DNA of 64,000 nt from DATEDA01 sp963754305 (GCA_963754305.1 CAVWFR010000032.1:124001-188000), one strand, 5' to 3'. Numbered from the stretch's first letter, positions 36,079 to 45,328 are shown. The notes: generated by a model from the sequence alone, not told the origin. Translations and numbers: made by a program.

Positions 36079-37257
36079 ATGAAACTGCGATTCAGCTTGA
36101 AGTGCATCGCCGCGGGGGCGCTCGCCCTCGCGGTGACGGCGCCGACGTTCGCCCAACAGCCGGTGCGCATCGGTTACGCAATTGCCCGCACCGGCCCGTG
36201 GGCCGCCGGCGCCCAGGTCACGCAGGAGCCGAACTTCATCATGTGGGCCGAACAGGTGAACGCGTCGGGCGGCCTGAACGTCAAGGGCGTCAAGCGCAAG
36301 ATCGAGCTGATGGGTTTCGACGACCGGAGCGACACCGAGACGGTCGTGCGCACCTACGAGAAGCTGATGGGGAGCGACAAGGTCGATCTGATCCTGCCGC
36401 CATGGAGCACCGGGGCAAACTTCGCGATGATGCCGCTCGCGCAGAAGTACGGCTATCCGGTCCTCGCGCCGACCGCGACCGGCCGGAAGCTCCTCGAGAT
36501 GAAGAACCCGTACTTCTTCGCGCTGCTCCAGCAGCCCGACCGGATGATGGCCTCGCTGGCCGAGTACCTGGCGGCGCGCAGCGCCAAGACCGCCGCGGTG
36601 CTATACGTGGACGAGCTGTTCGGGCTGGAACAGATGCAGGCACTCGAGGCGTCGCTGAAGGACAAGAAGATCCAGATCGTCGAGAAGAAGAGCTATCCGC
36701 TCGGCGTGAAGGACCTGCAGCCGGTGCTGAGCGAGATCAAGGCGAAGAACCCCGACGCGTTCATCGCGCTCAGCTATCCGCCCGACACGTTCCTCATCAC
36801 CGGGCAGTCCCGCGGCATCGGCTTCAACCCGAAGCTCTTCTATGTCGCCGTCGGTTCCGCATTCCCGGTCTACCGCGACAAGTTCGGGCCGGTCGCCGAG
36901 GGCGTGATGGGGCTCGGCACGTGGAATCCGAGGACGAGCCCCGCCGCCAAGGCTTACTTCGACGCGCACGTGAAGCGGTGGCAGAAGGAGCCGGACCGCT
37001 GGGCGAGCGCGCACGCCTGGGCCGGGCTGCAGATCCTGCAGGCGGCGGTGGAGAAGGTCGGGCTCGACCGCAAGGCGCTGCGCGATTACATCGCGACGAA
37101 CGAATTCGACACCATCATCGGCAAGATCCGGTTCAAGAACGGCGAGAACGTCACGACCCCCGGCGTGGTGAGCCAGTGGCAGAGCGGCGAGTTCGAGGTG
37201 GTGTGGCCGCCGGACCGCTCCACGAGCCCCGCGCTCTATCCGAAGCCGGCTTGGTAA
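36079..37257 (+). CDS. Branched-chain-type ABC transporter substrate-binding protein
   Basis: A 392-residue periplasmic binding protein (LivK/peripla_BP_6 type). Signal peptide MKLRFSLKCIAAGALALAVT ending AQQ, then VRIGYAIARTGPWAAGAQ (ligand-loop region), DLILPPWSTGANFAMMPLAQ and a C-terminal TPGVVSQWQSGEFEVVWP. GGAGGGG precedes ATG 36079. Members next to catabolic genes usually bind aromatic acids rather than amino acids. It is followed by permease and ATPase genes after a hairpin. Confidence 0.92.
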   Translation: MKLRFSLKCIAAGALALAVTAPTFAQQPVRIGYAIARTGPWAAGAQVTQEPNFIMWAEQVNASGGLNVKGVKRKIELMGFDDRSDTETVVRTYEKLMGSDKVDLILPPWSTGANFAMMPLAQKYGYPVLAPTATGRKLLEMKNPYFFALLQQPDRMMASLAEYLAARSAKTAAVLYVDELFGLEQMQALEASLKDKKIQIVEKKSYPLGVKDLQPVLSEIKAKNPDAFIALSYPPDTFLITGQSRGIGFNPKLFYVAVGSAFPVYRDKFGPVAEGVMGLGTWNPRTSPAAKAYFDAHVKRWQKEPDRWASAHAWAGLQILQAAVEKVGLDRKALRDYIATNEFDTIIGKIRFKNGENVTTPGVVSQWQSGEFEVVWPPDRSTSPALYPKPAW

Positions 37258-37275
37258 GCGGCGCACCGGCCGACG

Positions 37276-37304
37276 ACGGCTCCGCGGGCCGACCGCGGAG
37301 CCGT
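37276..37304 (+). terminator. Attenuating hairpin between binding-protein and permease genes
   Basis: ACGGCTCCGCGG and CCGCGGAGCCGT form a perfect 12-bp stem with a 5-base loop, followed by TCTTGTCT. Its position after the binding-protein gene and before livH suits partial termination, giving more binding protein than permease. Confidence 0.7.
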
Positions 37305-37321
37305 TCTTGTCTGTCCCGTCC

Positions 37322-38191
37322 ATGAGCTTCTGGCTCGAGCTCGTCGCGACCGGCCTGATCACCGGCGGCATCTACGCCGTGGTCGCCATCGGCCTGAACC
37401 TGCAGTACGGGCTCATGCGCATCATGAACATCGCGCACGGCGAGTTCCTAATGCTCGGCGCCTATTTCACCTGGCTCGCGCACACGGTGCTGCAGGTGAA
37501 CCCGCTCGTGTTCCTACCGGTCGTGGCGGTGATCCTGTTTCTGATCGGCCTCGTCGTCTACCGCTTGTGCTTCCGGCCCATCGCGCGCACCGCCCCGACC
37601 GGGGAGATCGTCGAAGCGCGGAGCCTGCTCGTCAGCTTCGGGCTGATGTTTCTGGTGCAGAACGCGGCCTATCTCATCTGGGGCGCGGATCTGCGCGGCT
37701 ACTCGTTCCTCGACGAGTCGGTCGCGATCGGTGGAGCGCGCTTCACCGCGAACCGGCTCGTCGTGCTCGGCTTCGCGGTCGCGGCAAGCCTTGCGCTGCT
37801 CGCGGTGCTCCGGTTCACGCTGATCGGCAAGGCCGTGCGGGCGATGATGCAGTCGCCGACCGGCGCGCAACTCGTCGGCATCGATACCGCGGTCCTGCAT
37901 CCGACCGTCTTCGGTGTGGGGCTCGCGCTTGCGGGTGTCGCGGGCGCGCTGCTCTCGATGGTGTACGAGATCTCGCCGGCGATGGGCGAGCCGTACACGG
38001 TGACGGCGCTGATCGTGATCACGCTCGGTGGTCTGGGCAGCACGCTCGGGGCGCTCGTCGGCGGATTTCTCCTGGGCGTCGTCGAAGCGTTCGGGATGCA
38101 CTTCACCAGCCCGTCGCTCAAGATGCTGCTCTCTTACGGCGTGTTCATTGCGGTCCTGCTCGCCCGGCCGAAAGGGCTCTTCGCGCGATGA
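37322..38191 (+). CDS. livH: Branched-chain-type ABC transporter permease, LivH family
   Basis: A 289-residue membrane protein with about eight hydrophobic segments. Family marks: LITGGIYAVVAIGLNLQYGLMRIMNIAHGEFL at the N-terminus, the cytoplasmic loop KAVRAMMQSPTGAQLVGID and the C-terminal TVTALIVITLGGLGSTLGALVGG. The stop overlaps the livM start (ATGA), so translation is coupled. Confidence 0.92.
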   Translation: MSFWLELVATGLITGGIYAVVAIGLNLQYGLMRIMNIAHGEFLMLGAYFTWLAHTVLQVNPLVFLPVVAVILFLIGLVVYRLCFRPIARTAPTGEIVEARSLLVSFGLMFLVQNAAYLIWGADLRGYSFLDESVAIGGARFTANRLVVLGFAVAASLALLAVLRFTLIGKAVRAMMQSPTGAQLVGIDTAVLHPTVFGVGLALAGVAGALLSMVYEISPAMGEPYTVTALIVITLGGLGSTLGALVGGFLLGVVEAFGMHFTSPSLKMLLSYGVFIAVLLARPKGLFAR

Positions 38192-39147
38192 ACCGCCACG
38201 GCACGATCGTCGCGCTCGCCGCCGTCGGCCTCGTCTTCGCCGCGGCGCCGTGGGTGCTGTCGGAGTTCATGCTCTCGCTCATGCTCACCTGCCTGATGTA
38301 CGCGGGGCTGACCGTGAGCTGGGCGATGTTCTCCGGCGCGACGAACTACCTCTCGCTCGCGACCGCGGCGTTCTTCGGCATCGGCGCCTACGTCACCGCC
38401 TGGGGCTTCGGGACGCTGCCCTACGCGGCGGTCGTCCCGCTCGGCGGGCTTGCCGCCGCGGCGTTCGCGGCGCTGATCGGCGCGGCGATCCTGCACCTGC
38501 GCGGCGCCTACTTCGCGGTGCTCACCTTCGGCCTCGGCGAGCTGGTGCGGCACGCGATCACCTACTTCGAGAAGAGCTACGCGCACACCGTCGGCCGCGT
38601 GCTCAGCGACCCGCCCGAGCCGGCGACCGTATATCTCACCGTGCTGGCGGTCGCCGCGGCGGCGGTTGCGGCGTGCGCTGCGGTCCGCCGGAGCCGCTTC
38701 GGACTGGCGCTCGCCGGCATCGGCGCCGACGAGGAGCGCGCGCAGACCCTTGGCGTGAACACCCGCCTGACGAAGATCGCGGGGTTCACGCTGTCGGCCT
38801 TCTTCGCCGGCGCGCTCGGCGCCGCGATGGCCGTCCGCTGGACCTACATCGAGCCGAACTCGGTGTTCAACCCGTTCATCGGCTTCCAGACCGTGCTGAT
38901 CGCGATGGTGGGGGGTGCGCACACGCTCATCGGCCCGCTCGTCTCCTCGGTGGTGTTCAGCCTGCTCACCGAGTTCCTGCGGCTCCAGTTCCCGTACCTG
39001 TTCCTGATCCTGCTCGGGCTGCTGCTGATCCTGCTCGTGCTCTATCTGCCGGGCGGTCTCGCCTCGCTGTGGCCGCTCGCGCGGGCGCGCATCGCGGCGT
39101 TCGGCGCGCGCCTGGCGGCCCTGGAAGGCGGAGGCGCGCGTGGCTGA
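38188..39147 (+). CDS. livM: Branched-chain-type ABC transporter permease, LivM family
   Basis: A 319-residue membrane protein; ATG 38188 overlaps the livH stop. NYLSLATAAFFGIGAYVTA and LRGAYFAVLTFGLGELVRH mark the LivM family; IGADEERAQTLGVNTRLTKI is the ATPase-contacting loop. It ends 8 bases inside livG. It forms the heterodimeric channel with LivH. Confidence 0.92.
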   Translation: MNRHGTIVALAAVGLVFAAAPWVLSEFMLSLMLTCLMYAGLTVSWAMFSGATNYLSLATAAFFGIGAYVTAWGFGTLPYAAVVPLGGLAAAAFAALIGAAILHLRGAYFAVLTFGLGELVRHAITYFEKSYAHTVGRVLSDPPEPATVYLTVLAVAAAAVAACAAVRRSRFGLALAGIGADEERAQTLGVNTRLTKIAGFTLSAFFAGALGAAMAVRWTYIEPNSVFNPFIGFQTVLIAMVGGAHTLIGPLVSSVVFSLLTEFLRLQFPYLFLILLGLLLILLVLYLPGGLASLWPLARARIAAFGARLAALEGGGARG

Positions 39148-39880
39148 AGCGCTGCTCGTCGCCGAGGGCGTCACGGTCCGCTTCGGCGGCCTGGTCGCCG
39201 TCGACGCGGTCGACCTCGAAGTTCGCGACCGCGAGCTCGTCGGCGTGATCGGACCCAACGGCGCGGGTAAAACGACGTTCTTCCACGCGCTTTCGGGCGT
39301 GCTCGCGCCGACCGCCGGGCGGCTGCGGCTCGACGGTGAGGATCTCACCGGGCGTCCGGCGCATGTCTTCGCGATGCGCGGGATTGCGCGCACCTTCCAG
39401 ACGCCGCGGGTGTTCCGCGACATGACCGCCGAGCAGAACGTGCGGTTCGGGCTCGAGTTCGCCGGCCGGGCGCGCGGCCACCCGCACGATGCGTTCGACG
39501 ACGCGCGCTCGATCCTCGGCTTCCTCGGGCTCGAGGAGGTAGCGGGAGTTCCCGCCGGGGCGCTCACGCCGGCGCGGCAGCGGCTGCTCGAGATCGGCAT
39601 GGCGCTCGGCGCGCGGCCGCGGGTGCTGCTGCTCGACGAGGTCGCCGCCGGGCTCACCGAGAGCGAGGTGGATGCGACCGCCGACCTGATCCGGCGCGTG
39701 CGCGACGAGCTCGGGCTCGCGGTGATCTGGATCGAGCATGCGGTGCGTGCGCTGCTTAACTGCGTCGAGCGGGTTGCGGTCCTACACCAGGGACGCAAGA
39801 TCGCCGATGGGCTGCCGGAGATGGTGGCGCGCGATCCGGCGGTGGTGGAGGCCTACCTTGGAGCGGAGGCGGCCGCATGA
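39140..39880 (+). CDS. livG: Branched-chain-type ABC transporter ATPase, LivG family (altered signature)
   Basis: A 246-residue ATPase starting at GTG 39140, overlapping livM. The Walker A GPNGAGKTTFFHALSG and Q-loop IARTFQTPRVF are normal. The signature segment reads LTPARQRLLEIGMALG instead of the usual LxxGxQ-type, and Walker B is LLLDEVAAGL, with Val where Pro is almost universal. The switch His is present (IWIEHAVRAL). It couples ATP hydrolysis to import with LivF; the altered signature may lower activity at one of the two sites. Confidence 0.88.
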   Translation: MAEALLVAEGVTVRFGGLVAVDAVDLEVRDRELVGVIGPNGAGKTTFFHALSGVLAPTAGRLRLDGEDLTGRPAHVFAMRGIARTFQTPRVFRDMTAEQNVRFGLEFAGRARGHPHDAFDDARSILGFLGLEEVAGVPAGALTPARQRLLEIGMALGARPRVLLLDEVAAGLTESEVDATADLIRRVRDELGLAVIWIEHAVRALLNCVERVAVLHQGRKIADGLPEMVARDPAVVEAYLGAEAAA

Positions 39881-40623
39881 CCGCGAAGCTCGCCGTGCGG
39901 GGTCTGTCGGCCGGCTACGGCGCGATCCGCGTGCTGGAGGCGATTGACCTGGAGGTGCCCGCGGGCAAGCTCACCGTGATCGTCGGGCCGAATGGCGCCG
40001 GGAAGACGACGCTCCTGCGTGCGCTGACCGGGCTCATCCCGCGCGAGGGCGAAGTGCTGTTCGACGACGCGCCCCTACCGACCGTGCCGGCCGCGATCGT
40101 CGCGAAGGGCCTCACGCTGGTGCCGGAGGGGCGGCAGCTCTTCCCGCAGATGACGGTGCGCGAGAACCTCGAGCTCGGCGGCTATCTCGCTTCCCGCGAC
40201 GAGCGCGAGGAGCGGATGCGCGAGGTTTTTCGCCTCTTCGCACGGCTCGAAGAGCGGCGCAACCAGCTCGCCGGCACGATGAGCGGCGGCGAGCAGCAGA
40301 TGCTCGCGGTCGGACGCGCGCTCATGGGGCGCCCGCGCCTGCTGATGCTCGACGAGCCGTCGCTCGGTCTCGCGCCGAAGATGCTCGACGAGCTGCTCGC
40401 GCGGGTGCGGCGGATCTGCGACGAGGGCGTCACCGTGCTGCTCGTCGAGCAGAACGTCGCGAAAGCGCTCGCGATCGCCGAGGACGCCTACGTGATCGAA
40501 CGTGGCCGCGTGGTGCTGAAGGGGTCGGCGCGCGAGGTGCTTCAGTCGGGGCATCTGCGCGCGGCCTACCTCGGCGCCCACGCGGGCCGAGGGACCGGCT
40601 CGAAACGGAAAGGGAAACTGTTC
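39877..40623 (+). CDS. livF: Branched-chain-type ABC transporter ATPase, LivF family (no stop before next gene)
   Basis: An ATPase of about 235-249 residues overlapping livG (ATGA). Walker A GPNGAGKTTLLRALTG, Q-loop LVPEGRQLFPQMTVREN, signature GTMSGGEQQMLAVGRALM, Walker B LLMLDEPSLGLAP and switch LLVEQNVAKAL are all canonical. The family normally ends shortly after AAYLGAHA, but here the frame continues through TGSKRKGKLF straight into the aldehyde dehydrogenase without a stop, giving a 742-codon frame. ATG 40624 with an upstream AAGGG may still start the dehydrogenase separately. Confidence 0.88.
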
Positions 40624-42105
40624 ATGTCCAAGGCAGAGACGACGGCAGTGGTGATCGCGGCCGAGAACGCGTGGAAGGGCAAGGTGTTCACCGGCACCTG
40701 GAGCGTAGCGAAAGGCGGCACGCGCGAGGTGATCGAGCCTGCGACCGGCAAGGTGCTGACGACGGTCGGCTGGGCTGACGCCGAGGACGTGCGTGCAGCG
40801 GCGAAGGCGGCCGCCGCGGCCCAAGTTGAATGGGCGGCCACGCCGCCCGACCAGCGCGCCGCCGTGCTCCGGCGCGCTGCGCAGTTGCTGGAAGCGCACG
40901 CCGATCAGCTCCGGCCGTGGATCGTGCGCGAGACGGGCGGCATCCCCCCGAAGGCCGATTTCGAGCTCCACTTCGTCACCAGCATCCTGATCGAGGCGGC
41001 GGCGATCGCCACGCAGCCGCCGGGGCAGATGCTGCCGAGCAGCGCGAAGCGAATGAGCTTCGCGCGGCGGGTGCCGCACGGGGTGGTGGGCGTCATCTCG
41101 CCGTTCAATTTCCCGCTGATCCTGTCGACGCGCGCTGTCGCGCCGGCGCTCGCGCTCGGCAACGCGGTGCTGCTCAAGCCCGATCCGCAGACGCCGGTCA
41201 CCGGCGGCTTCATCCTCGCGCGGCTGTTCGAGGCGGCGGGGCTGCCGCCGGGACTGCTGCAGGTGCTGCCGGGCGGTGCGGCAGCGGGCGAGGCGATGAT
41301 CACCGATCCCGACGTGCGGATGATTTCCTTCACCGGGTCGACGGCGACCGGACGCCGGGTCGGCGAGTTGGCGAGCCGGCATCTCAAGAAGGTGACGCTG
41401 GAGCTTGGCGGCAAGAACTCGACGATCGTGCTCGACGACGCCGACCTCGATGTAGCGGCGTCGAGCGTCGCCTGGAGCGCCTACCTGCACCAGGGGCAGA
41501 TCTGCATGGCGACCGGGACGGTGCTCGCGCACCGCAAGGTCGCGCGCGATCTCACCGAGCGGCTGGTGGAGAAGGCGAAGAAGCTGCCGGTCGGCGATCC
41601 GAACGGCGGACCGTGCGCGCTGGGGCCGCTCATCAACGAGCGCCAGCTCGAGCGCGTCGAGGGCATCGTGAAGGACGCGGTCGCGAAGGGCGCCGTGCTG
41701 CGCGCCGGCGGCACCTATGACAGACTTTTCTATCAGCCGACGGTGCTCGAGGAAGCGAAACCCGGTATGCGCGTGCTCGAAGAGGAGGTGTTCGGGCCGG
41801 TCATCGCGATCGTGCCGTTCGACACCGACGAAGAGGCGATCGCGCTCGCGAACGGCACCGACTACGGACTCTCGACCGGCGTGATCACCCAGTCGCTCGA
41901 GCGCGCGATGCGTTTCGCGGCCAAGCTCAAGAGCGGGATCATTCACGTGAACGACCAGACGGTCGCCGACGAGCCGTGGGTGCCGTTCGGCGGCACCGGC
42001 GCGTCCGGCAACGGCGGGCGCCACGGCGGCGCGGCCAACTGGGAGGAGTTCACCCAGTGGCAGTGGGTGACCATTCAGGATCGGGCGACGCCGTATCCGT
42101 TCTAG
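40624..42105 (+). CDS. Aldehyde dehydrogenase, benzaldehyde dehydrogenase-like
   Basis: 493 residues from ATG 40624. NAD-dependent ALDH fold: VGVISPFNFPLILSTRAVAP (cofactor), SFTGSTATGRRVG, LELGGKNSTIVLDDAD (general base Glu) and HQGQICMATG (catalytic Cys), then EEEVFGPVIAIVPFDTDEEA. The overall pattern fits aromatic aldehyde dehydrogenases of the XylC/vanillin type. It is in frame with livF (no stop between), so a transporter-ATPase fusion is possible. Sharing a transcript with an uptake system suggests that it oxidises the imported compound or its product. Confidence 0.9.
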   Translation: MSKAETTAVVIAAENAWKGKVFTGTWSVAKGGTREVIEPATGKVLTTVGWADAEDVRAAAKAAAAAQVEWAATPPDQRAAVLRRAAQLLEAHADQLRPWIVRETGGIPPKADFELHFVTSILIEAAAIATQPPGQMLPSSAKRMSFARRVPHGVVGVISPFNFPLILSTRAVAPALALGNAVLLKPDPQTPVTGGFILARLFEAAGLPPGLLQVLPGGAAAGEAMITDPDVRMISFTGSTATGRRVGELASRHLKKVTLELGGKNSTIVLDDADLDVAASSVAWSAYLHQGQICMATGTVLAHRKVARDLTERLVEKAKKLPVGDPNGGPCALGPLINERQLERVEGIVKDAVAKGAVLRAGGTYDRLFYQPTVLEEAKPGMRVLEEEVFGPVIAIVPFDTDEEAIALANGTDYGLSTGVITQSLERAMRFAAKLKSGIIHVNDQTVADEPWVPFGGTGASGNGGRHGGAANWEEFTQWQWVTIQDRATPYPF

Positions 42106-42108
42106 TTT

Positions 42109-42137
42109 CGTCCCCCCGCCGCGCGCCCGGGGGGACG
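42109..42137 (+). terminator. GC hairpin after the aldehyde dehydrogenase gene
   Basis: CGTCCCCCC and GGGGGGACG form a 9-bp stem with an 11-base loop just after the dehydrogenase stop. No T-run follows, so it may be a transcript-stabilising hairpin or a weak bidirectional terminator before the convergent TctC gene. Confidence 0.5.
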
Positions 42138-42226
42138 GACCTACTCCACTTTCGGGCGCGGCGCGATCAGCTTGCCGTTGCGACCTACGGCGAGCCCGGG
42201 TCGCACGTCCGCGCGGAATCGATCAT

Positions 42227-43186
42227 TCAGTCGGCCTTGAGCTTCGCCTTCTTCACGACCTCGCCCCACCGCGCCTGCTCCTGCTTGATGAAGGCGGCGA
42301 ACTCCGCCGGGGTCGAGCCGATCGCGATCGCGTCGTCGTCGGCGAACCTCTTCTGGACGGTCGCAGCCTTGGTCGCTTTGACCGCCTCGTCTGCCAGGCG
42401 CTTGATCACGGGCTCCGGCGTCTTCGCCGGCGCCATCAAGCCGTACCACTGCGTGCTCTCGAACTCTTTGTAGCCCTGCTCGATGACTGTGGCCGCATCC
42501 GGCAGCGAGGGGAGCCGCTGCGGCGTGCCGACTGCGATCACGCGAACCTTGCCCGACTTGACGTGCGGCAGCAGCGGCGGCGTGCCGGCCGAGGAGGCGT
42601 CGGTACGCCCGCCGATGAGGTCGGTGATCTGGGGACCGGTCCCCTTGTACGGCACGTGCACGACGTCGATGCCGGCAACGAGCTTGAGGTACTCGAACGC
42701 GAGGTGGCCAGCACTGCCGTTTCCGGCCGAGCCGTACGTGAGCTGGCCGGGCTTCGCCTTGGCGAGCGCGACGAACTCCTTCAGGTTCTTCGCCGGCACG
42801 GTCGAGTTGACGACGAAGATGTTGGGCACCTTCGCGAGCAGCGAGATGGGCGCGAAATCCTTGTCGACGTTGTACGGCAGCTTCGCGAATAGGAACGGGT
42901 TGACCGCGAGCGTGCCGAAGTGGCCGAGGATCAGCGTGTAGCCGTCGGGCTCGGCCCGCGCGACCTCCTGCATCGCGATGTTCCCTGCGCCGCCGGCCTT
43001 GTTCTCGACGATCATCTGCTGGCCGAGGCCTTTCGACATCTCCGCCGCGACCAGTCGGGCGACGACCTCCGAGGTGCCGCCGGGCGCGAACGGCACGACC
43101 AGCTTGACCGGCTTGGTGGGGTAGGTCTGAGCGTGCGCCGCTCCTGCGAGCGCGAGCGCGGTGAGTACGATTACCGCACGGTTCAT
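42227..43186 (-). CDS. Tripartite tricarboxylate transporter substrate-binding protein (TctC/Bug family)
   Basis: 319 residues, signal peptide MNRAVIVLTALALAGAAHAQ. Bug landmarks: YPTKPVKLVVPFAPGGTSEVVAR, QMIVENKAGGAGNIAMQEVA, PDGYTLILGHFGTLAVNP, YGSAGNGSAGHLAFEYLK, DVVHVPYKGTGPQITDLIGG and the C-terminal STPAEFAAFIKQEQARWGE. It captures a carboxylate in the periplasm. No TctA/TctB membrane genes are adjacent, as is usual for orphan Bug proteins. It lies 33 bases after the PrpF/GalD-like gene on the same strand, suggesting that its ligand is that enzyme's substrate class. Confidence 0.93.
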   Translation of the reverse strand: MNRAVIVLTALALAGAAHAQTYPTKPVKLVVPFAPGGTSEVVARLVAAEMSKGLGQQMIVENKAGGAGNIAMQEVARAEPDGYTLILGHFGTLAVNPFLFAKLPYNVDKDFAPISLLAKVPNIFVVNSTVPAKNLKEFVALAKAKPGQLTYGSAGNGSAGHLAFEYLKLVAGIDVVHVPYKGTGPQITDLIGGRTDASSAGTPPLLPHVKSGKVRVIAVGTPQRLPSLPDAATVIEQGYKEFESTQWYGLMAPAKTPEPVIKRLADEAVKATKAATVQKRFADDDAIAIGSTPAEFAAFIKQEQARWGEVVKKAKLKAD

Positions 43187-43219
43187 CGTTGTTCCTCCTT
43201 TGACGACGGCGCTAGCGTA

Positions 43220-44293
43220 TCAGGCGAACACCGACTCGGGCACGAGCACGTGACCTTCGAAAAGCCGGCGCGCGGTGCGCACGAGCGAGGCGCGCCCGAT
43301 CTCGCCGGTACCGGTGACCTCCAGATCGACCGGGATCGCGCCGGCGGGATGCTCGATCCGAAGCGGCCCGCCGGCAAAGCCGGGGGGATCGACGAAGCGG
43401 CTCGCGACGCTGCCCGCCAGCGCCGCCGCGGTGCCGACGGCGAGTGCGCCGGTGGCGGCGTGGCTCTTGTGGCACGCGTGCGGCGTGAAATAGCGCGAGG
43501 CGATGCCGCCGGGCGCGCGGGGCCTCGAGGCGAGCACCGGCTTCGGCACCACCATGCGCGATACGTCGCCCATCCCCATGAGCTCGCCGGCCTTGAGGCG
43601 GATCGCCTCGACGCGCGCGAACAGCGCGCGATCGGCGTCGAGCTCGGCGGGCGACTCCCGCCCGGTCTTCCCGAACGCCTCGGCGGCCATGATCACGACC
43701 GGCATCGCCATGTCGACGCAACTCACTTCCACGCCGTCGATGACGTCGAGCACCTTGCCGGTGGGCAGCAGCTTCCCGGTCACCGCGCCCTTCGCGTCCA
43801 GGAACGTGAGTCCGATCGGCGCGGCGGGCTCGGCGACGCCGTCGATGCGGGTGTCGCCGTCGTACTCGACGCGCCCCCCGGGCGTCCGGATCACGGCCTC
43901 GATCAGCGAGCGGGTGTTGACGTTGAAGATCCGCACCGTCGTTTCCGGGTCGCCGGCCTGCACCAGCCCGGCCTCGATCGCAAACGGACCTACGCCGGAG
44001 AGCATGTTGCCGCAGTTCGGCTTGGTGTCGACGAGCGCCTCGTTCACCGAGACCTGCGCGAAGAGATAGTCGATCTCCGCGCCCGGTTCGCGCGAGCGGC
44101 TGATGATCGCGACCTTGCTGGTCAGCGAGTTGGCGCCGCCGATGCCGTCGACCTGGAGCGGATGGGGCGAGCCCATGATCCGCAGCAGCACCGCATCGCG
44201 GCGCGCCGGATCCGCGGGAAGATCGGAGGCGAGGAGATACGGTCCGCGCGACGTGCCGCCGCGCATCAGCACACAGGGAACCCTTCGTTGCAT
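43220..44293 (-). CDS. PrpF/GalD-like isomerase (4-oxalomesaconate tautomerase or methylaconitate isomerase family)
   Basis: A 357-residue diaminopimelate-epimerase-fold protein of the PrpF family. Visible: VPCVLMRGGTSRGPYLLASDLP, QVDGIGGANSLTSKVAIIS, DTKPNCGNMLSGVGPFAIE (Cys-Gly-Asn active-site block), VIDGVEVSCVDMAMPVV and KSHAATGALAVGTAAALAGS. PrpF isomerises methylaconitate; GalD tautomerises 4-oxalomesaconate in gallate breakdown. The aromatic-catabolic surroundings slightly favour a GalD-type role, but residues distinguishing the two cannot be judged here. Confidence 0.85.
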   Translation of the reverse strand: MQRRVPCVLMRGGTSRGPYLLASDLPADPARRDAVLLRIMGSPHPLQVDGIGGANSLTSKVAIISRSREPGAEIDYLFAQVSVNEALVDTKPNCGNMLSGVGPFAIEAGLVQAGDPETTVRIFNVNTRSLIEAVIRTPGGRVEYDGDTRIDGVAEPAAPIGLTFLDAKGAVTGKLLPTGKVLDVIDGVEVSCVDMAMPVVIMAAEAFGKTGRESPAELDADRALFARVEAIRLKAGELMGMGDVSRMVVPKPVLASRPRAPGGIASRYFTPHACHKSHAATGALAVGTAAALAGSVASRFVDPPGFAGGPLRIEHPAGAIPVDLEVTGTGEIGRASLVRTARRLFEGHVLVPESVFA

Positions 44294-44306
44294 GATCTCG
44301 CCCTCG

Positions 44307-45328
44307 TCAGCGGTACAACCCGCGGCGCAACAGCCAGTCCTGGATCAGCTCGGCGATCGCGCCGTTGTTCTTGTCCATCATCAGCATGTGCGAGTTGCCT
44401 TTAATGCCGGCCTTGGGCAGGTCGACGAGATCCACCGACCCGCCCGGCGGTGCGCACCGCGTCGTAGAATTTGACGCCGTTGCCGCGGATCGTCGGCCAG
44501 CGCGCGTCCTGCTCGATGTAGTCGCCGTAGATCGCGAGCACCGGCGTGTTCCTGAGCTTGGGCGCCTCGCCGATCGGCCCGGTTGCCGCCGGCTCGATCA
44601 GCACCAGGGCCTTCACCTTGTCGGGCCGCTGCTCGGCGACGGTCACGCCGAAGAGCCCGGCCTGCGAGTGCACCAGGACCACGCAGGGACAGATCTTGTC
44701 CACGAGCGCGGTGTAGGCCGCGATGATCGGCTTGTCGGTCGTGGTCCAGCGCGGGACGTTCTGCTTGGTGAAGTTGTCGTAGCCCTCTACGCGGGAACTG
44801 GTTGCCCGGCAGCGGCTTCATCTGCGACGGGTCCTTGCTGTAAGAGCCGGCGCCGGCGCCGATCCGGAAGCGCTCGAACGGATTCTCCTTCGTCAGGAAC
44901 AGCGGCTCGCCGGGGAAGATGTCGGGATACATCGCCCAGCCCGAGCGCCCGCGCTCGACCGCATCGGAGTTGTAGACCGCCCACCCGCGCTTCACGAAGA
45001 AGTTGAGCCAGCCCTCGCGGCCGTCGGGCGTGGTTTCGTAGGTGACGCCCGTCAGCCCGCCGCCGTGCCACATCAGGAGCGGGAGTGTGCCGCGCCGGTC
45101 CTGCGGGATGAAGTACTGCACGTACATCTGCTCGACCTGGTAAACGCCGTTCGGGTCGACCTTGGCCGGCACGCCGCCTGGGCTGAACACCACTTCCTTC
45201 ACCGGCTTGCCGCTGATCGTCACCTCGCGCCCGCCGATGTGGAACGAGCCCATGTCGGTGAGCTGGATCGGGGCTTGCGCACAGCCGGCGAGCGCCGCGA
45301 ACGCGGGAATCGCAACTACGAACCTCAT
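44307..45328 (-). pseudogene. Alpha/beta hydrolase lipoprotein gene with two frameshifts
   Basis: ATG 45328 after AGGAGG starts a lipoprotein (AFAALAGCAQ lipobox). The first frame covers the N-terminal half (LPLLMWHGGGLTGVTYETTP, RGWAVYNSDAVERGRSGWAM). One extra base near 44789-44794 shifts to EGYDNFTKQNV, then VDKICPCVVLVHSQAGLFGV (HSQAG nucleophile elbow) and PVLAIYGDYIE. Another extra base near 44441-44448 shifts to SVDLVDLPKAGIKGNSHMLM (catalytic His) and a stop at 44307-44309. All catalytic elements exist if both bases are removed, so this may be sequence error rather than a true pseudogene. Confidence 0.75.
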
